This document shows positions 23,253 to 32,545 of a stretch of 64,000 nt of DNA, piece after piece. Below the pieces are notes generated by a model. It was not told the origin of the DNA. It worked only from the letters and a program-made list of their open reading frames with translations, and searched no databases. Each line of letters opens with the position of its first letter. Position 1 is the stretch's first letter. The translations under genes were made by a program, and so were the position numbers. Origin of the DNA: Prostheceraeus crozeri (taxonomy: Eukaryota > Platyhelminthes > Polycladida > Euryleptidae); the NCBI GenBank assembly GCA_907163375.1, contig CAJQUW010007429.1, forward strand, positions 372,001-436,000, in the 5' to 3' direction.

Positions 23253-24195
23253 TAGGGGTGCAAAGCGATTAATCGTTTGATCGCTTCAAATACTTAAGAA
23301 ATGCATTTAATCGCAGGTTTGCGATTAATCGTTTTATTGCATTTCTATCCTAATGCAAAAAAAACTGGAGCTCTCCAGTACGGAACAGAAAGGTGTGGAA
23401 ATGAATGACTCACTTGTGATTCGGTAACTATGCTTTATTTTAAGTCTTCTTGTAGCATTAGACTGCACTGATATTCCATATAGGATAATTAAAATGAATG
23501 AAATAAGTGAGTCAGCGTTAGGCAACGAGCTTGATAACTTGAACAGGGACAGTCCTTTTTGGACAGTCCCCTGCTCCCACCGTTAGCATGCAATGCAAAA
23601 CCGCATCAAATTCATAGCAGATCCCTAAGCATCGAATCGGGAGCGTGACTCTAGTGATGGACAACGAAACATCGAAGAAGTAAGATGTTTACCAATAACA
23701 AAAAAGCGTTCGAGCAAATGGGATCATTTTCCTCAGTGCCCTTGTGATCAAAAGTCAGTGAAATGTGCCTACTGTGACTCTGTCTTCAAAGCATCCAGCA
23801 GACAATCTCCGTCAACTCTGCGGCTTCATATTGAGCATAAACACAAAGATATCGACAATTCTCCTTGCTCAACTTCGAAAGATCTGAAACCTTTTCATAA
23901 TCAACATGTAGACCTACATACAATTAACGTTAATTACACAACCTTTATGCACTAGGCTTATACTTTTATTATAAGTTACATCAATACAAAAGACAAGGTG
24001 ATTCTGCATGGGAATAAAAACTTAACAATACGTTTTAGAGGCAGTGATAATTTACATAATAACAATAATACGGTTATCTAATATATTGGTAGTAGATATT
24101 GAAATTATATAAGAAATTAATCGCTTAATCGCTTTATGATGCGATTATTAATCGTTTAATCATATCGATGCGGTTGCGATTAAAAGTCACCCCTA
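23253..24195. mobile_element. hAT transposon 2, nested inside hAT transposon 1
   Basis: The left end TAGGGGTGCAAAGCGATTAA and the right end (read inward TAGGGGTGACTTTTAATCGC) form imperfect terminal repeats followed by many GCGATTAA/TTAATCGC words. The arrangement is typical of TAGGGGTG-type hAT elements. The flanking octamers ATGCGAAG (23245-23252) and ATGTCAGG (24196-24203) agree at only five of eight positions, so the duplication has decayed or the borders are slightly off. Total length is 943 bp. It contains a BED-finger coding remnant and therefore derives from an autonomous hAT. Confidence 0.65.
23700..23955 (+). pseudogene. BED-type zinc finger from a hAT transposase, remnant
   Basis: The plus frame reads KKRSSKWDHFPQCPC, then VKCAYCDSVFKASS and STLRLHIEHKHKD. 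This is the BED finger pattern (aromatic W..F, then C..C, then L..H....H) that begins many hAT transposases and binds the transposon ends. The finger looks complete, but the frame stops about 40 residues later, and no catalytic domain follows within the element. It is an internally deleted transposase, possibly only a first exon. It lies at the centre of the nested hAT 2 element, which is its likely origin. Confidence 0.65.
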
Positions 24196-25146
24196 ATGTC
24201 AGGGCTAATGTCCTAAGTCTGTATCAATGACCGTCGTATGAATTGGCGTATTTCAGATTATCATGCATCGAATGAACAATGAGATGCATGGAACATGTAC
24301 GATGCGAAAGTAGATTGAAGGGCTAAATACTTCAGATTTGAAGCATGCATATTATCAAGATATTTTTATCAATTACATATTTCCAAAAATAATTTAGGCT
24401 CTGATCAATCTTTACCAGAGATTTACGATTCTAATCTCTACCAGAGGATATTTTCTACGAAAGACAAAACGAAGATAAAAACCAAAAAAAGATCAAACGA
24501 AACAAACAAAACGAAGGTCAGCTGACATTGCAAGAAAATTTTCAAGATTAATAATACCTCTGAATACCTGACTTCTTCAGTAGCTGTATCTCTGAATTGA
24601 AGGTCACACATCATTGGGTATCGTCAGACATAGCGACCGAGAATCGAGCATACACAATTGTACTCAAGCAATTTCTCTTCACCAACCAATATCTCTCAGT
24701 AGACTGCAATTGCTTTCGAGCCTTAAGTTTGTGTGAATTCCGCCCCCTTTCGAAACTGCATGAGGCTTGTGAAAGTCAATGGTGTTGCATATTTTGACTA
24801 TGTGCATCCATCACCCCTTGTCAGTGACACTGACTCAATCATTTTTCATGAATGATTATAATACGAACAAATGAAGTTTACAGTATTTGAGATTGTCAAA
24901 TCTATCATAGGTCAAACTGGTTGGAAGTGGGTGAACGAAGTCTGACCCACGACCCACACGATTTTCTGACCCACCTGACCCATGACCCACTTCCAACTCT
25001 GGCTAAAATTGACCAGCATGTTGTGTTTGTCGATATTAGGAGAGTTGATAAATCAGAATGTCTTTGGCGTCATAGGCAAAGGTGCATAAACACAAGAAGA
25101 GTTCATGACTTAAAGACCTTCCACGCCAGAAATTATGGCTGTATAG

Positions 25147-25681
25147 CAGGGGCGGGCAACCATTTCATAGAGCGGGCCGCAACATAACTCCATTGACACT
25201 TTTTGGGCCATGATAGAAATTGCGAATGTTTTCCATGATTGCTTAACTATTATCCATTAAACAACACAACAACTCAAACAGTAATGTGAAAGTTGAAATT
25301 GCCTCATAGAAGCAGCTATGACTTGACGGCTTCAATAATGAGAGCAAGCAGACGTTGCGTCATACATGTGTTGACCTAATTTAGTCCATTTTGCTTAATT
25401 CATGCGTCCGCGTCCATAACGCCGGTTTATCTACATAATATTGTCTGCAGCTCAACCGTGTCACAAACAGCCGGCATCTCATGCACCTTAGGTTGATTCG
25501 CAACGAATAGCCAATCACAGTCTGTGGAAGAACGCCTAATGTGTCGAATGATAGGGAACCAGAATTCCGGGGAATTTAAAACAAATTAAACACATGTCTG
25601 TCGGACTAGACGCTGTGTTAATTGATAGGCAACATGCGGCCGGAGAGAAAAGTGACGCGGGCCGCAGGTTTCCCGCCCTTG
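25147..25681. mobile_element. hAT-like element 3, non-autonomous, 0.5 kb
   Basis: The left end reads CAGGGGCGGGCAACC and the right end, read inward, CAAGGGCGGGAAACC. Both are followed by GCGGGCCGC-type words, as in Charlie-like hAT elements. The flanking octamers (CTGTATAG and CTCTAGGC) match poorly, so the duplication has decayed. No coding potential. Confidence 0.5.
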
Positions 25682-26357
25682 CTCTAGGCCAGTGGTGGGC
25701 AACCAAGTTGGAATGGAAGGCCACAAGTAGTGGCCCTCGAGAGAGCTCGCGGGCCATCAATTTCAAAAGGCAGAAATAGGTATGTTTAAAATTTATTCAT
25801 TGAGTACTTTAGAGCTCAATTTTGAGGACTGCTGTACTGTACATGTACATAGCAATAGAACATGGCATAATAGTATTTGTAAATGTATGCAGCAGCAGTG
25901 TATTCAATTAAACTGTTGTCTTTTAAGGAACTGTATTTTGCATTCTAAAATCTATATGAATAACGAACTGTGAATAGGCCTAACTAATTCCGGATGCTGT
26001 TTTGTGTTATTAAATGATAGTAATATGACCTTATTGGTAGTATGAATAAGCACTCGCGCAGACAATGGCTATGTTACCTACATTCATGCTGAGAAGATAT
26101 TCATTGCGAGCAGAACATGGTTTGAGCATTCGAATGAAAATTTTTATGCCGTCATATTGCTCAATAGATCATTAGTTAATGCTTTTGCAAATTCTAAAGA
26201 AGATCAACATCCAGCCTTTCAAAGGTCAAAGTCGGATACGGCCATTTTCACATGACCGATTCCAATGATGTCCGCAGGCCACTTTGGATATGAGAATCGG
26301 TGGCGGGCCATCCAACATGGGTCGGCGGGCCACGCGTTGCCCACCACTGCTCTAGGC
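25682..26357. mobile_element. hAT element 4, non-autonomous, with perfect 8-bp target duplication
   Basis: The element is 25690-26349 (660 bp). The ends read CAGTGGTGGGCAAC inward on both sides, with a perfect octamer duplication CTCTAGGC at 25682-25689 and 26350-26357. GCGGGCCATC/GGCGGGCCA words lie just inside both ends. No gene. It abuts element 3 directly, having inserted next to its right tip. Confidence 0.8.
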
Positions 26358-27657
26358 CTACTACTTCTCACTAAATCAGAGAAAACATCAACAACATTAT
26401 GTTTGCCGAAACCTTCAATCTGCTTCCGACTGAATGCATTTTTCTTTTGTCTGATCCAGTCTTGCAAGAGAACCTCGGCCTACGCGCATAATCGTAATAG
26501 CCACGTGGTGTTCTGTGATAGTCTCACAAGGGGATCTTGCTCTGCGTGAATAGTTTAGGTTGCAGGGCATTTACATCAGATTGCCTAAGAAGACTGATAC
26601 GTCTTCAACTAGACCCTCAGTCTGAGTTCAGGCTTAGTGCCGTTATTGATGAGTTATCTGCAGGCATTGTAGTCTCTACGCTTGAATAGGATGGATATCC
26701 GATCTGTACGTGAAAATGCAATTAAAGATGACAAATTGTGCCCAATTAAGCGAGCACTAATATTTATGCAGAAATACAAACTTTTCAATTTTATTAAGTA
26801 ATTTAATTGGTGTTTTTATCAATAGCCTTGGCAAGTTGGCATCATGCTAAAATTATCATTGACAAAATTGATGGCAATTTCTCTCTCAATCTCACTCGAT
26901 CTTCATTTGCATCGATCATTCGTCTACCAATTGAAAACAGAGAGATCAGGCAGTGTGACGAGATTATGAATGTGAATGTAAAGAATCAGTGAAGAATCGA
27001 ATTTTCATGATATTGTAAATGTAATTGCCTGACGTTCAGCTTTGAGTGGGTTATTTGAAAAATCACTGCTGTAGCTCTCATCATTTATCTCAGAGTAAAC
27101 AGCAACCAACACACTTATTGTATGTAGGTAAATATCAGATTTAAATATCTTCATATCAATAGTTTACACATGGTTTATCTGCTGACCGTGTTCAACGCGA
27201 TGAAGTGCCGCAGTTTTCGTTTAATAATGTAGTTGGTATCGTGGTCTGCCTTATCTTTCCCCCTAACTACTTCGTTTGTGTTGTTATTGGGGTTTGGCAG
27301 GCTACCTTGTTACAGTGCAGCAAACAGATGAACATTCATAATGTAAGTAGACTTATCACATTGTGATTTATAAAGTAAGAGTACATAACCTCAATGTCCT
27401 CCAAATTAGTACATTTTGAAAGTAAACATGGCTATTGGTTACGCATGTAAATGTCGAAGATAAACTTTGTGAGTAGACCGAAACTCAAATTTATTGCGAT
27501 TTAATGGAGTCGGGTACGTACTCGTATGGTACTCGTTCTGGTATTCGTATGTCGCACTATTAACCTTGAACATGCTAATATCGAAGGTAGAGACAAAAGC
27601 GGTTCTCTCTCGATGCAGCGTTATGCCAGTTTTATTTTATTTCATTTACCAGAATAC
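26358..27657. other. No gene recognised
   Basis: AT-rich sequence between hAT element 4 and the mariner copy. No exon-like open frame with splice sites, no RNA gene and no clear repeat end. Confidence 0.4.
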
Positions 27658-28229
27658 TAGCGGGTGTCCCATAAAGATGTACCCTCAAAACATGTGGTTT
27701 GAATTAACATTTTCAAAGTGTTTTTTGCACTTTAATATCATCAGACAGACCTAGAATGCGATCAAATCGATGATAGGAATATGACAACGTCACCTTTCAA
27801 AACATTTTATGGTAGTGTATTAATTTACAAGATTTTCACAAATTGAAAATACAAATATCTGTCACGAACAGCAGACAAATATGTCGTCTTTTCAGTTTCT
27901 TATTTAAACATGTACAAGGCAATATTTCTACTCTCCGTTAAGTCAGCATGATTTCAATGCGATTTGTGAAATAATGTCCAATTGTGATTGTGAAATGACA
28001 TGAATATCGATGTTTCACAACCTTTTGGAATCCTTTCAATGCTTTTGTTGCTTTGTCAGTTGGAGGGTTACCTATGCAATTTCTGATCTAAGGTCACACG
28101 AGGGAAAACCCTGTCCTTACACAATGGAAAGGATGTCATCAGATCGATGCCATTAGCAAGAGATTAGCGTTGCATCGAATGTTGCCAGTCCTATTGTCAT
28201 CACAAAAATAGTCTGCACTTCACTCATTT

Positions 28230-28453
28230 TTTCACTTTGGAATAAAGAAGAGATTGTTGATAGTAACGAGAAGCGTTTTGTTGATCGGATAACAGCAATC
28301 ACATTCAGGGAAGCCAAAGATGCCGGCGCAGCCTTCGTCACACGCCAGTGGGTTGCTCAACAAATTGGGAGAAGTGAGGAGTTTGTCAAGATCAACAGCA
28401 GGAGAGATCCTTATGACTGCTGGATGGACAAAGAAGGAATAGGAAGAGGTGTT
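28230..28453 (+). pseudogene. Mariner-type transposase, N-terminal DNA-binding part
   Basis: The plus frame reads NKEEIVDSNEKRF, then FVTRQWVAQQIGRSEEFVK and RRDPYDCWMDKEGIGRG. This is the helix-turn-helix region and the following conserved segment of a metazoan Tc1/mariner-superfamily transposase family (pattern RWVA..LGRSE.FVK.NW.RDPYDC). The GRG motif marks the junction to the catalytic domain. The Polinton B insertion follows immediately at 28454. It is the upstream half of the gene that continues at 44922. Confidence 0.7.
28448..28453. repeat. Left 6-bp target duplication of Polinton B
   Basis: GGTGTT, identical to 44916-44921. Six-base duplications are the norm for Polintons. Confidence 0.9.
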
Positions 28454-29595
28454 AGTAGTAAGAAAACGGCGAACACTCGACCGGCGCCCCCCCTGGAACG
28501 GCAGAGTGTCGTGGTCGGCCGCCGTGGTGCTTCGAGTCTGACTCCCCCCCCCTCTGGAACGACAGAGTGTCGTGGTGTGCCGGCCAAGTGGGTCCGACAG
28601 TTTCGCTGACGTCCCCCCCGTCTGGAACGACAGAGTGTCGTGGTGGACTTGGGCGACCGCCAGGTTTTGTCTTGAGGCTATAGTGTGTGATGTTTTTCGT
28701 GCAATCTGATGAATGTTGGGTTGAAAATGGGCTGTTTCGAGTGGAAGCAGTGCTCGGATATGAAAACGGAGGCCAGATTCGGATTCAGCGTGAAATTCTG
28801 CATCGGTATGGTGAGTTTCAAGTCAATCGGAGAGAAAAATTTTCGCTGACGTCCCCCCCCTCGGCACCGACCTTCCAACTTTGCTTCCAGTGGACGGATT
28901 TTGTCGTGCAATAGCTCGTTTGAAAGCTAAGAGTGAGACAAATTCAGTGAAATAATCGGCTTGTTCATATCTGTCTTCGTTTAGATGTGAGACGCCATTT
29001 AAGATTTTGGGACATTGGCGAAAAACGACAGAGTTAGAATTTGGGACGTTTTGGGCTGTAGCTTCAAAACGAAGCATCGGATTGGAAAACGGATTTCAGA
29101 TTTGGAATCAGCATGAAATTCTCTATCAACATGGTGAGTTTCAAGTCAATCGGCGAGAAAAAATTTTCAACATTTTTCGAAAAAACGACAGAGTTAGAAT
29201 TTGGGACGTTTTGGGCTGTAGCGCCCAAACGAAGCATCGGATGGGAAAACGGAGGCCAGATTCGGATTCAGCGTGAAATTCTGCATCGGTATGGTAAATT
29301 TGAAAGCAATCGGAGAGAAAAAGTTTCGCTGACGTCCCCCCCCTCGGCACCGACCTTCCAACTTTGCTTCTAGTGGACGGATTTTGTCGTGCAATAGCTC
29401 GTTTGAAAGCTAAGAGTGAGACAAATTCAGTGAAATAATCGGCTTGTTCATATCTGTCTTCGTTTAGATGTGAGACGCCATTTAAGATTTTGGGAGATTG
29501 TCGAAAAACGACAGAGTTAGAATTTTGGACGTTTTGGGCTGTAGCGTCAAAACGAAGCATCGGATGGGAAAACGGATTTCAGATTTGGAATCAGC
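28454..29595. repeat. Left terminal inverted repeat of Polinton B
   Basis: The outer 600 bp or so matches the right end almost base for base. The inner part holds a tandem duplication with a period of about 480 bp: the block with GACGTCCCCCCCCTCGGCAC and ATAGCTCGTTTGAAAGC occurs at about 28850 and again at about 29330. This makes the left repeat longer than the right. Confidence 0.85.
28490..28645 (+). repeat. Terminal iterons, left end of Polinton B
   Basis: Three copies of a C-run followed by CTGGAACGACAGAGTGTCGT lie at about 28490, 28554 and 28621 (the first with one mismatch). Each contains the perfect dyad ACGACA-GAG-TGTCGT. They are mirrored at 44721-44876 in the right end. Possible binding sites for the element's end-recognition protein (inference). 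Confidence 0.7.
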
Positions 29596-29648
29596 TTGAT
29601 GTTATTGTCCAATGAGGATCATCATCCAATGAGAATGAAGCATTTCTT

Positions 29649-29656
29649 TATAAATA
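29649..29656 (+). promoter_or_regulatory. TATA box of the first Polinton B gene
   Basis: TATAAATA lies 106 bp upstream of the start codon at 29755, just inside the left terminal repeat, followed by a CT-dinucleotide run (about 29720-29735). Confidence 0.45.
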
Positions 29657-29754
29657 GTGAGCCTTCCACAGTGAGAATCATTCCATTGTTGAATCACACG
29701 AGTGACGGACGCACATTTTCTCTCTCTCTCTCTCTATTCTATTATCCAAATAAA

Positions 29755-30530
29755 ATGGTAAGTCGCTACTTCCCTCCCTCTCCTCCCTTGAACGTAAACT
29801 TAATACAATCTTTTTTCATTTTCAGACATCTACTCCATCTGCTGCACTAGTAGGACAAAATGACGGTCAAACGTTACAAGGTTCGCTCCGATCAGATCAT
29901 CTACAACTGAGGCCAGTGGAAGAAACAACCAAGGTACATAATCCTACACCGCTACAGCGTAAATTCAAACAAGTCTTGCGTTATGACGATCATAGCGTAG
30001 TACTCCAAACGGGAATGCTCCCTTCCACGGATGTCAAGATAATGCACAATCAGTATGGGGACTACATACTGATCCCCGTGAGTCCGTATATCCGCCGCCA
30101 ACTTGATATTATTGAGGAGTACGTGACATTAAATATGGACATTCCTACTCCTCTTGCTCAAGAGTGGAAGGCGAGAGATGACAAGGATACTCCCTATAGA
30201 AAGATTTGGGATGGTAATCACATTTGCCTACCGGTATCACATTGGTGTACTTACTATAAGAAGGATGGAGATCAATCAACAATCATCACATGTGATGAGC
30301 TCGGAGAAGGTACTTGGGATATCCTTTTCAAAGTGAATGGGCTATATTATGGTCGACACAAGGATAATAAAATAGTCTCTCTCTCCATGCATATGGAATC
30401 CATCCTATATATTCCAAAACCACCCAACGTGGATGACATAATTGATCAAATCCTTAACAGCAGTGGTACGAAGCGCAAGTCGGAGAAGAATGCTGCATCA
30501 AAACGCAAATCAAAGAAGGAGAATTACTAG
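29755..30530 (+). CDS. Basic-tailed beta-rich protein of Polinton B (possibly single-strand DNA-binding)
   Basis: The start codon at 29755-29757 forms an ATG-only coding exon followed at once by GTAAGT. A 68-nt intron (29758-29825) ends TTTTCAG, and the second exon opens in phase with ACATCTACT and stays open to 30530 (about 234 residues). The protein has alternating strands, then GTWDILFKVNGLYYGRHKDN and a final strand MESILYIP, followed by a Lys/Arg/Ser tail (RKSEKNAASKRKSKKEN). The strand-Trp-strand-Gly-aromatic pattern is reminiscent of the OB-fold single-strand-binding proteins of DNA viruses; this is inference only. It is the first gene inside the left repeat. No interruptions are seen. 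Confidence 0.55.
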
Positions 30531-30564
30531 TCCTTTCCTAACTCTACCCTATGACAATTCGCTT

Positions 30565-30690
30565 ATGTGCTTTGAGTGTCGTAGACGTGGTCTTATTAGA
30601 TACATTTTACTTCTTCGTTGCCATCATATCATTTGTGTATTTTGTCGTGAAAAGCATCGATGTAATTCTTCATTTTGTAATATGTTATAG
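30565..30690 (+). CDS. Small RING-like Cys/His protein of Polinton B
   Basis: A 41-residue frame, MCFECRRRGLIRY..LLRCHHIICVFC......C...C. Its spacing of C-x2-C, C-x-H-x2-C/H-x2-C and C-x4-C resembles a minimal RING or zinc-ribbon finger. It is close behind the first gene, in another frame, and ends about 50 bp before the next gene. It may be the tail of a larger product or an independent small gene. A second, larger RING-like protein is at 31771. Confidence 0.35.
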   Translation: MCFECRRRGLIRYILLLRCHHIICVFCREKHRCNSSFCNML

Positions 30691-30742
30691 AACGTTTCCT
30701 TAGATGTGTAAATTTCCGTTTTAGGCTTCTATCATCATTTTT

Positions 30743-31273
30743 ATGGATTGTGAGGGTGAACCTGTACAGGAGCTCAGTGCTATTGCTATGAACAATTGGA
30801 CATATCAGATTGTTAGTGTCTATCATCAACATGCCAACTGCGATCCCAATGTTGATCAATGGGCGAGAAAACACATTCATGGACTTAATCTGAAATATCT
30901 GCAAGACTATGGCTTTTCTTGTGAGAGTGCTCTTCTTATTGACTTTAAACGATGGTTAGCTGCTTTCAATGTTATACGCATCTTTTGTAATAATCCTGGT
31001 AAGGAGAGGAAAGTATTTCCCAATCTAATCATTGATGATATGTTGCTCCCGCCTTGGGATAGTAGAGTGAATCAACATTATCATGAAGTCACGAAACGTT
31101 TTAAGGATTTGTGTGTTCCTATTTTGTCTGTTCGTTGTAGTAGCTACGTTCATAACCAATGCTTCTTTCCTCCTTACCTCAACACTGCCAAAGTCCTGTA
31201 TGGTTATCATTGCTCGCTGTATGATAGTTACCAGCTGTATCTATTTTATCTCTTTCAAACCATTGATTTATAA
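30743..31273 (+). CDS. Possible DEDD-type exonuclease-like protein of Polinton B
   Basis: 176 residues. It opens MDCEGEPVQELSAIAM, an Asp-x-Glu pattern after a hydrophobic strand (IIIF upstream), as in motif I of DnaQ-like 3'-5' exonucleases. It continues with HIHGLNLKYLQDYG, resembling the H-G-I/L segment near motif II, then a helix LLIDFKRWLAAFNVIRIFCNNP and a Cys/His-rich region (VRCSSYVHNQCFFPPY). The family assignment is tentative: I do not see an unambiguous third acidic motif. The tail is hydrophobic (YQLYLFYLF). It is followed within about 85 bp by the next gene on the same strand, and the frame is whole. Confidence 0.35.
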   Translation: MDCEGEPVQELSAIAMNNWTYQIVSVYHQHANCDPNVDQWARKHIHGLNLKYLQDYGFSCESALLIDFKRWLAAFNVIRIFCNNPGKERKVFPNLIIDDMLLPPWDSRVNQHYHEVTKRFKDLCVPILSVRCSSYVHNQCFFPPYLNTAKVLYGYHCSLYDSYQLYLFYLFQTIDL

Positions 31274-31357
31274 TGCATGCTTGTTACCGTTATTCAATAA
31301 ATGTTACTATGAGAAGAGTTGTTTTCATGCAATGGATGGGTTAGATAAAGGGCGATC

Positions 31358-31768
31358 ATGTCTTTCTCAAACGACTGCGGAACATTACATTTTCATAGGC
31401 AAAGTTTAAAAGGAGCTGTTCAAGATTATGTGATAAATTTTCATAAAGATGAGACCGACATCGAAGCAGTGGTCGATGATGCTAGCACTCTATTTCTAGA
31501 GTTAATGAATACATTCTCTGATAGCATTATCATGGCGCGATTAGTTGCGAAAATTAAGTTTAGTCATTTTGGAAAGGAAGAGGTGGAAAGTCGCTCTTTC
31601 CATTTTGCTTCTTATTCAATGGAAGTGGTAGATCACCCCGAAGAATTTTTTAAAAGACATATGATAAAAATTGCTGAACGTCTTAACGCATTTAACCATC
31701 ATGGTAGCAATCTAGTGATTGAAGCGATTTCAGATATTCACATTCAACTTTCCATAAAGAAAAATTGA
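31358..31768 (+). CDS. Stand-alone polymerase-N-terminus-like protein of Polinton B
   Basis: 136 residues with an intact frame, homologous to the minus-strand gene at 2392-2843 in Polinton A. Blocks: VQDYVINFHKDE, ARLVAKIKFSHF, FHFASYSMEVVDHPEEFFKR and a final EAISDIHIQLSIK. The same succession (strand A-L-x-A-K-I-K-F, a spacer, a helix beginning near W/F-x-x-H, and a closing strand I-x-I-x-L) is found in the N-terminal domain of the Polinton polymerase at 37714-41668 (YLKIKYVKI ... SWINFHIQGL ... AMIKITLL). I infer a duplicated, separated copy of that domain. It overlaps or nearly abuts the next gene. Confidence 0.5.
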   Translation: MSFSNDCGTLHFHRQSLKGAVQDYVINFHKDETDIEAVVDDASTLFLELMNTFSDSIIMARLVAKIKFSHFGKEEVESRSFHFASYSMEVVDHPEEFFKRHMIKIAERLNAFNHHGSNLVIEAISDIHIQLSIKKN

Positions 31769-31770
31769 AA

Positions 31771-32097
31771 ATGCAGTGGTACTTGATTGTAGCACAACTG
31801 GTTTTCGAGCTATGTCTGCTCACTCTCGAAGTATATTCCTTCTGTACATGTGTCTATTATTTAGAAAAGGCTAGCAAATTCATATCTTCAAAAAGACTTG
31901 CTATAGACGTTACCAGTAACGGTGAAACTATGTGTTGTGATGTATGTAAGCGAAAGGATGGAAATGAAAAGCGCATCTTCAAGAGATGTAAGCATGCTTT
32001 TTGTCAACGCTGTTTCATACGTAATTGCATTCAACTTTGCAAATGTAGCCACTGTGATATTGCTCATTTCGAGTGCCACTTATGTCGCAATAGTTAG
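31771..32097 (+). CDS. Membrane-anchored RING-like protein of Polinton B
   Basis: 108 residues from the ATG at 31771, two bases after the preceding stop. Residues about 4-28 (YLIVAQLVFELCLLTLEVYS) form a hydrophobic segment that could be a signal anchor. The C-terminal half is a RING-type cross-brace candidate: CCDVC, then FKRCKHAFCQRC, then CKCSHC and CHLC. RING proteins usually act as E3 ubiquitin ligases; here only the Cys/His spacing supports that. The frame is whole. Confidence 0.5.
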   Translation: MQWYLIVAQLVFELCLLTLEVYSFCTCVYYLEKASKFISSKRLAIDVTSNGETMCCDVCKRKDGNEKRIFKRCKHAFCQRCFIRNCIQLCKCSHCDIAHFECHLCRNS

Positions 32098-32148
32098 TAC
32101 CTATGCAAATGTGGTAAAGATAGGTTTTAGCAAAGACTAACACGGAAA

Positions 32149-32514
32149 ATGGCGAAACGTAAAATGACGAAACGTAAAAGTCAAAAGTCTTCAAAGTTTT
32201 CTTCAGCCATTCAAGCTCTCCGACGAATGAAAGCAAATCAGCGATACAATGCTATACGACATGCTAACGATAAATTCATTTGTGAAATTATTTCTCATGT
32301 CAGAAAGTTGAGGACGAAGAAATTAGCACCAAAACAACGAAAGTTACTTAAGCGATATGCTACGAAATTGCGTTTCATCTCCAATCCTAAAGTCACCCTT
32401 CAAAGAAAGAGGAAAACTCTAACACAAAAGGGCGGTTTCCGTTCAGCAATACTTCCGATGCTAGCTCCTGTCGTGGGCAACCTATTGGGTAATATCTTTG
32501 GCTCTAAGCGTTAA
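32149..32514 (+). CDS. Basic core/minor-capsid-like protein of Polinton B
   Basis: 121 residues, extremely Lys/Arg-rich. It has the pattern long seen in metazoan Polintons: a basic N-terminus, helix DKFICEIISHVRKL, LAPKQRKLLKRYATKLRFIS, then TLTQKGGFRSAILPMLAPVV and a hydrophobic GNLLGNIFGSKR end. QKGG-F matches the (M/I/L/N/Q)-x-G-G-x consensus of adenovirus-type proteases, with the released tail being amphipathic, as in adenovirus pVI/pX-like proteins. The homology call is from memory of the family. It lies just before the ATPase and overlaps its possible upstream frame. The frame is whole. Confidence 0.6.
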   Translation: MAKRKMTKRKSQKSSKFSSAIQALRRMKANQRYNAIRHANDKFICEIISHVRKLRTKKLAPKQRKLLKRYATKLRFISNPKVTLQRKRKTLTQKGGFRSAILPMLAPVVGNLLGNIFGSKR

Positions 32515-32545
32515 TTATGCAAATGTTGAATCTCAAAGTAATAAA

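Larger units (their letters stand above)
22292..25009. mobile_element. hAT transposon 1 (non-autonomous, 2.7 kb) with 8-bp target duplication
   Basis: The element itself is 22300-25001. Both ends read CAGAGTTGGAAGTGGGTCA inward (19 bp), and it is flanked by perfect 8-bp direct repeats GCTAAAAT (22292-22299 and 25002-25009). A CA-start, short terminal inverted repeats and an 8-bp duplication are diagnostic of the hAT superfamily. Both subterminal regions are filled with GACCCA/TGGGTC hexamers (about nine on the left within 110 bp). The right end holds a further inverted copy (from about 24918), so its last 85 bp can fold on itself. No transposase of its own is seen. The only coding trace is in a second element nested inside at 23253-24195. 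Confidence 0.85.

Noticed and set aside
28687-29560. Open frames in both strands of the Polinton B terminal repeats
   Set aside because: Identical frames in both repeats follow from the inverted duplication; no promoter, codon pattern or family match supports them.
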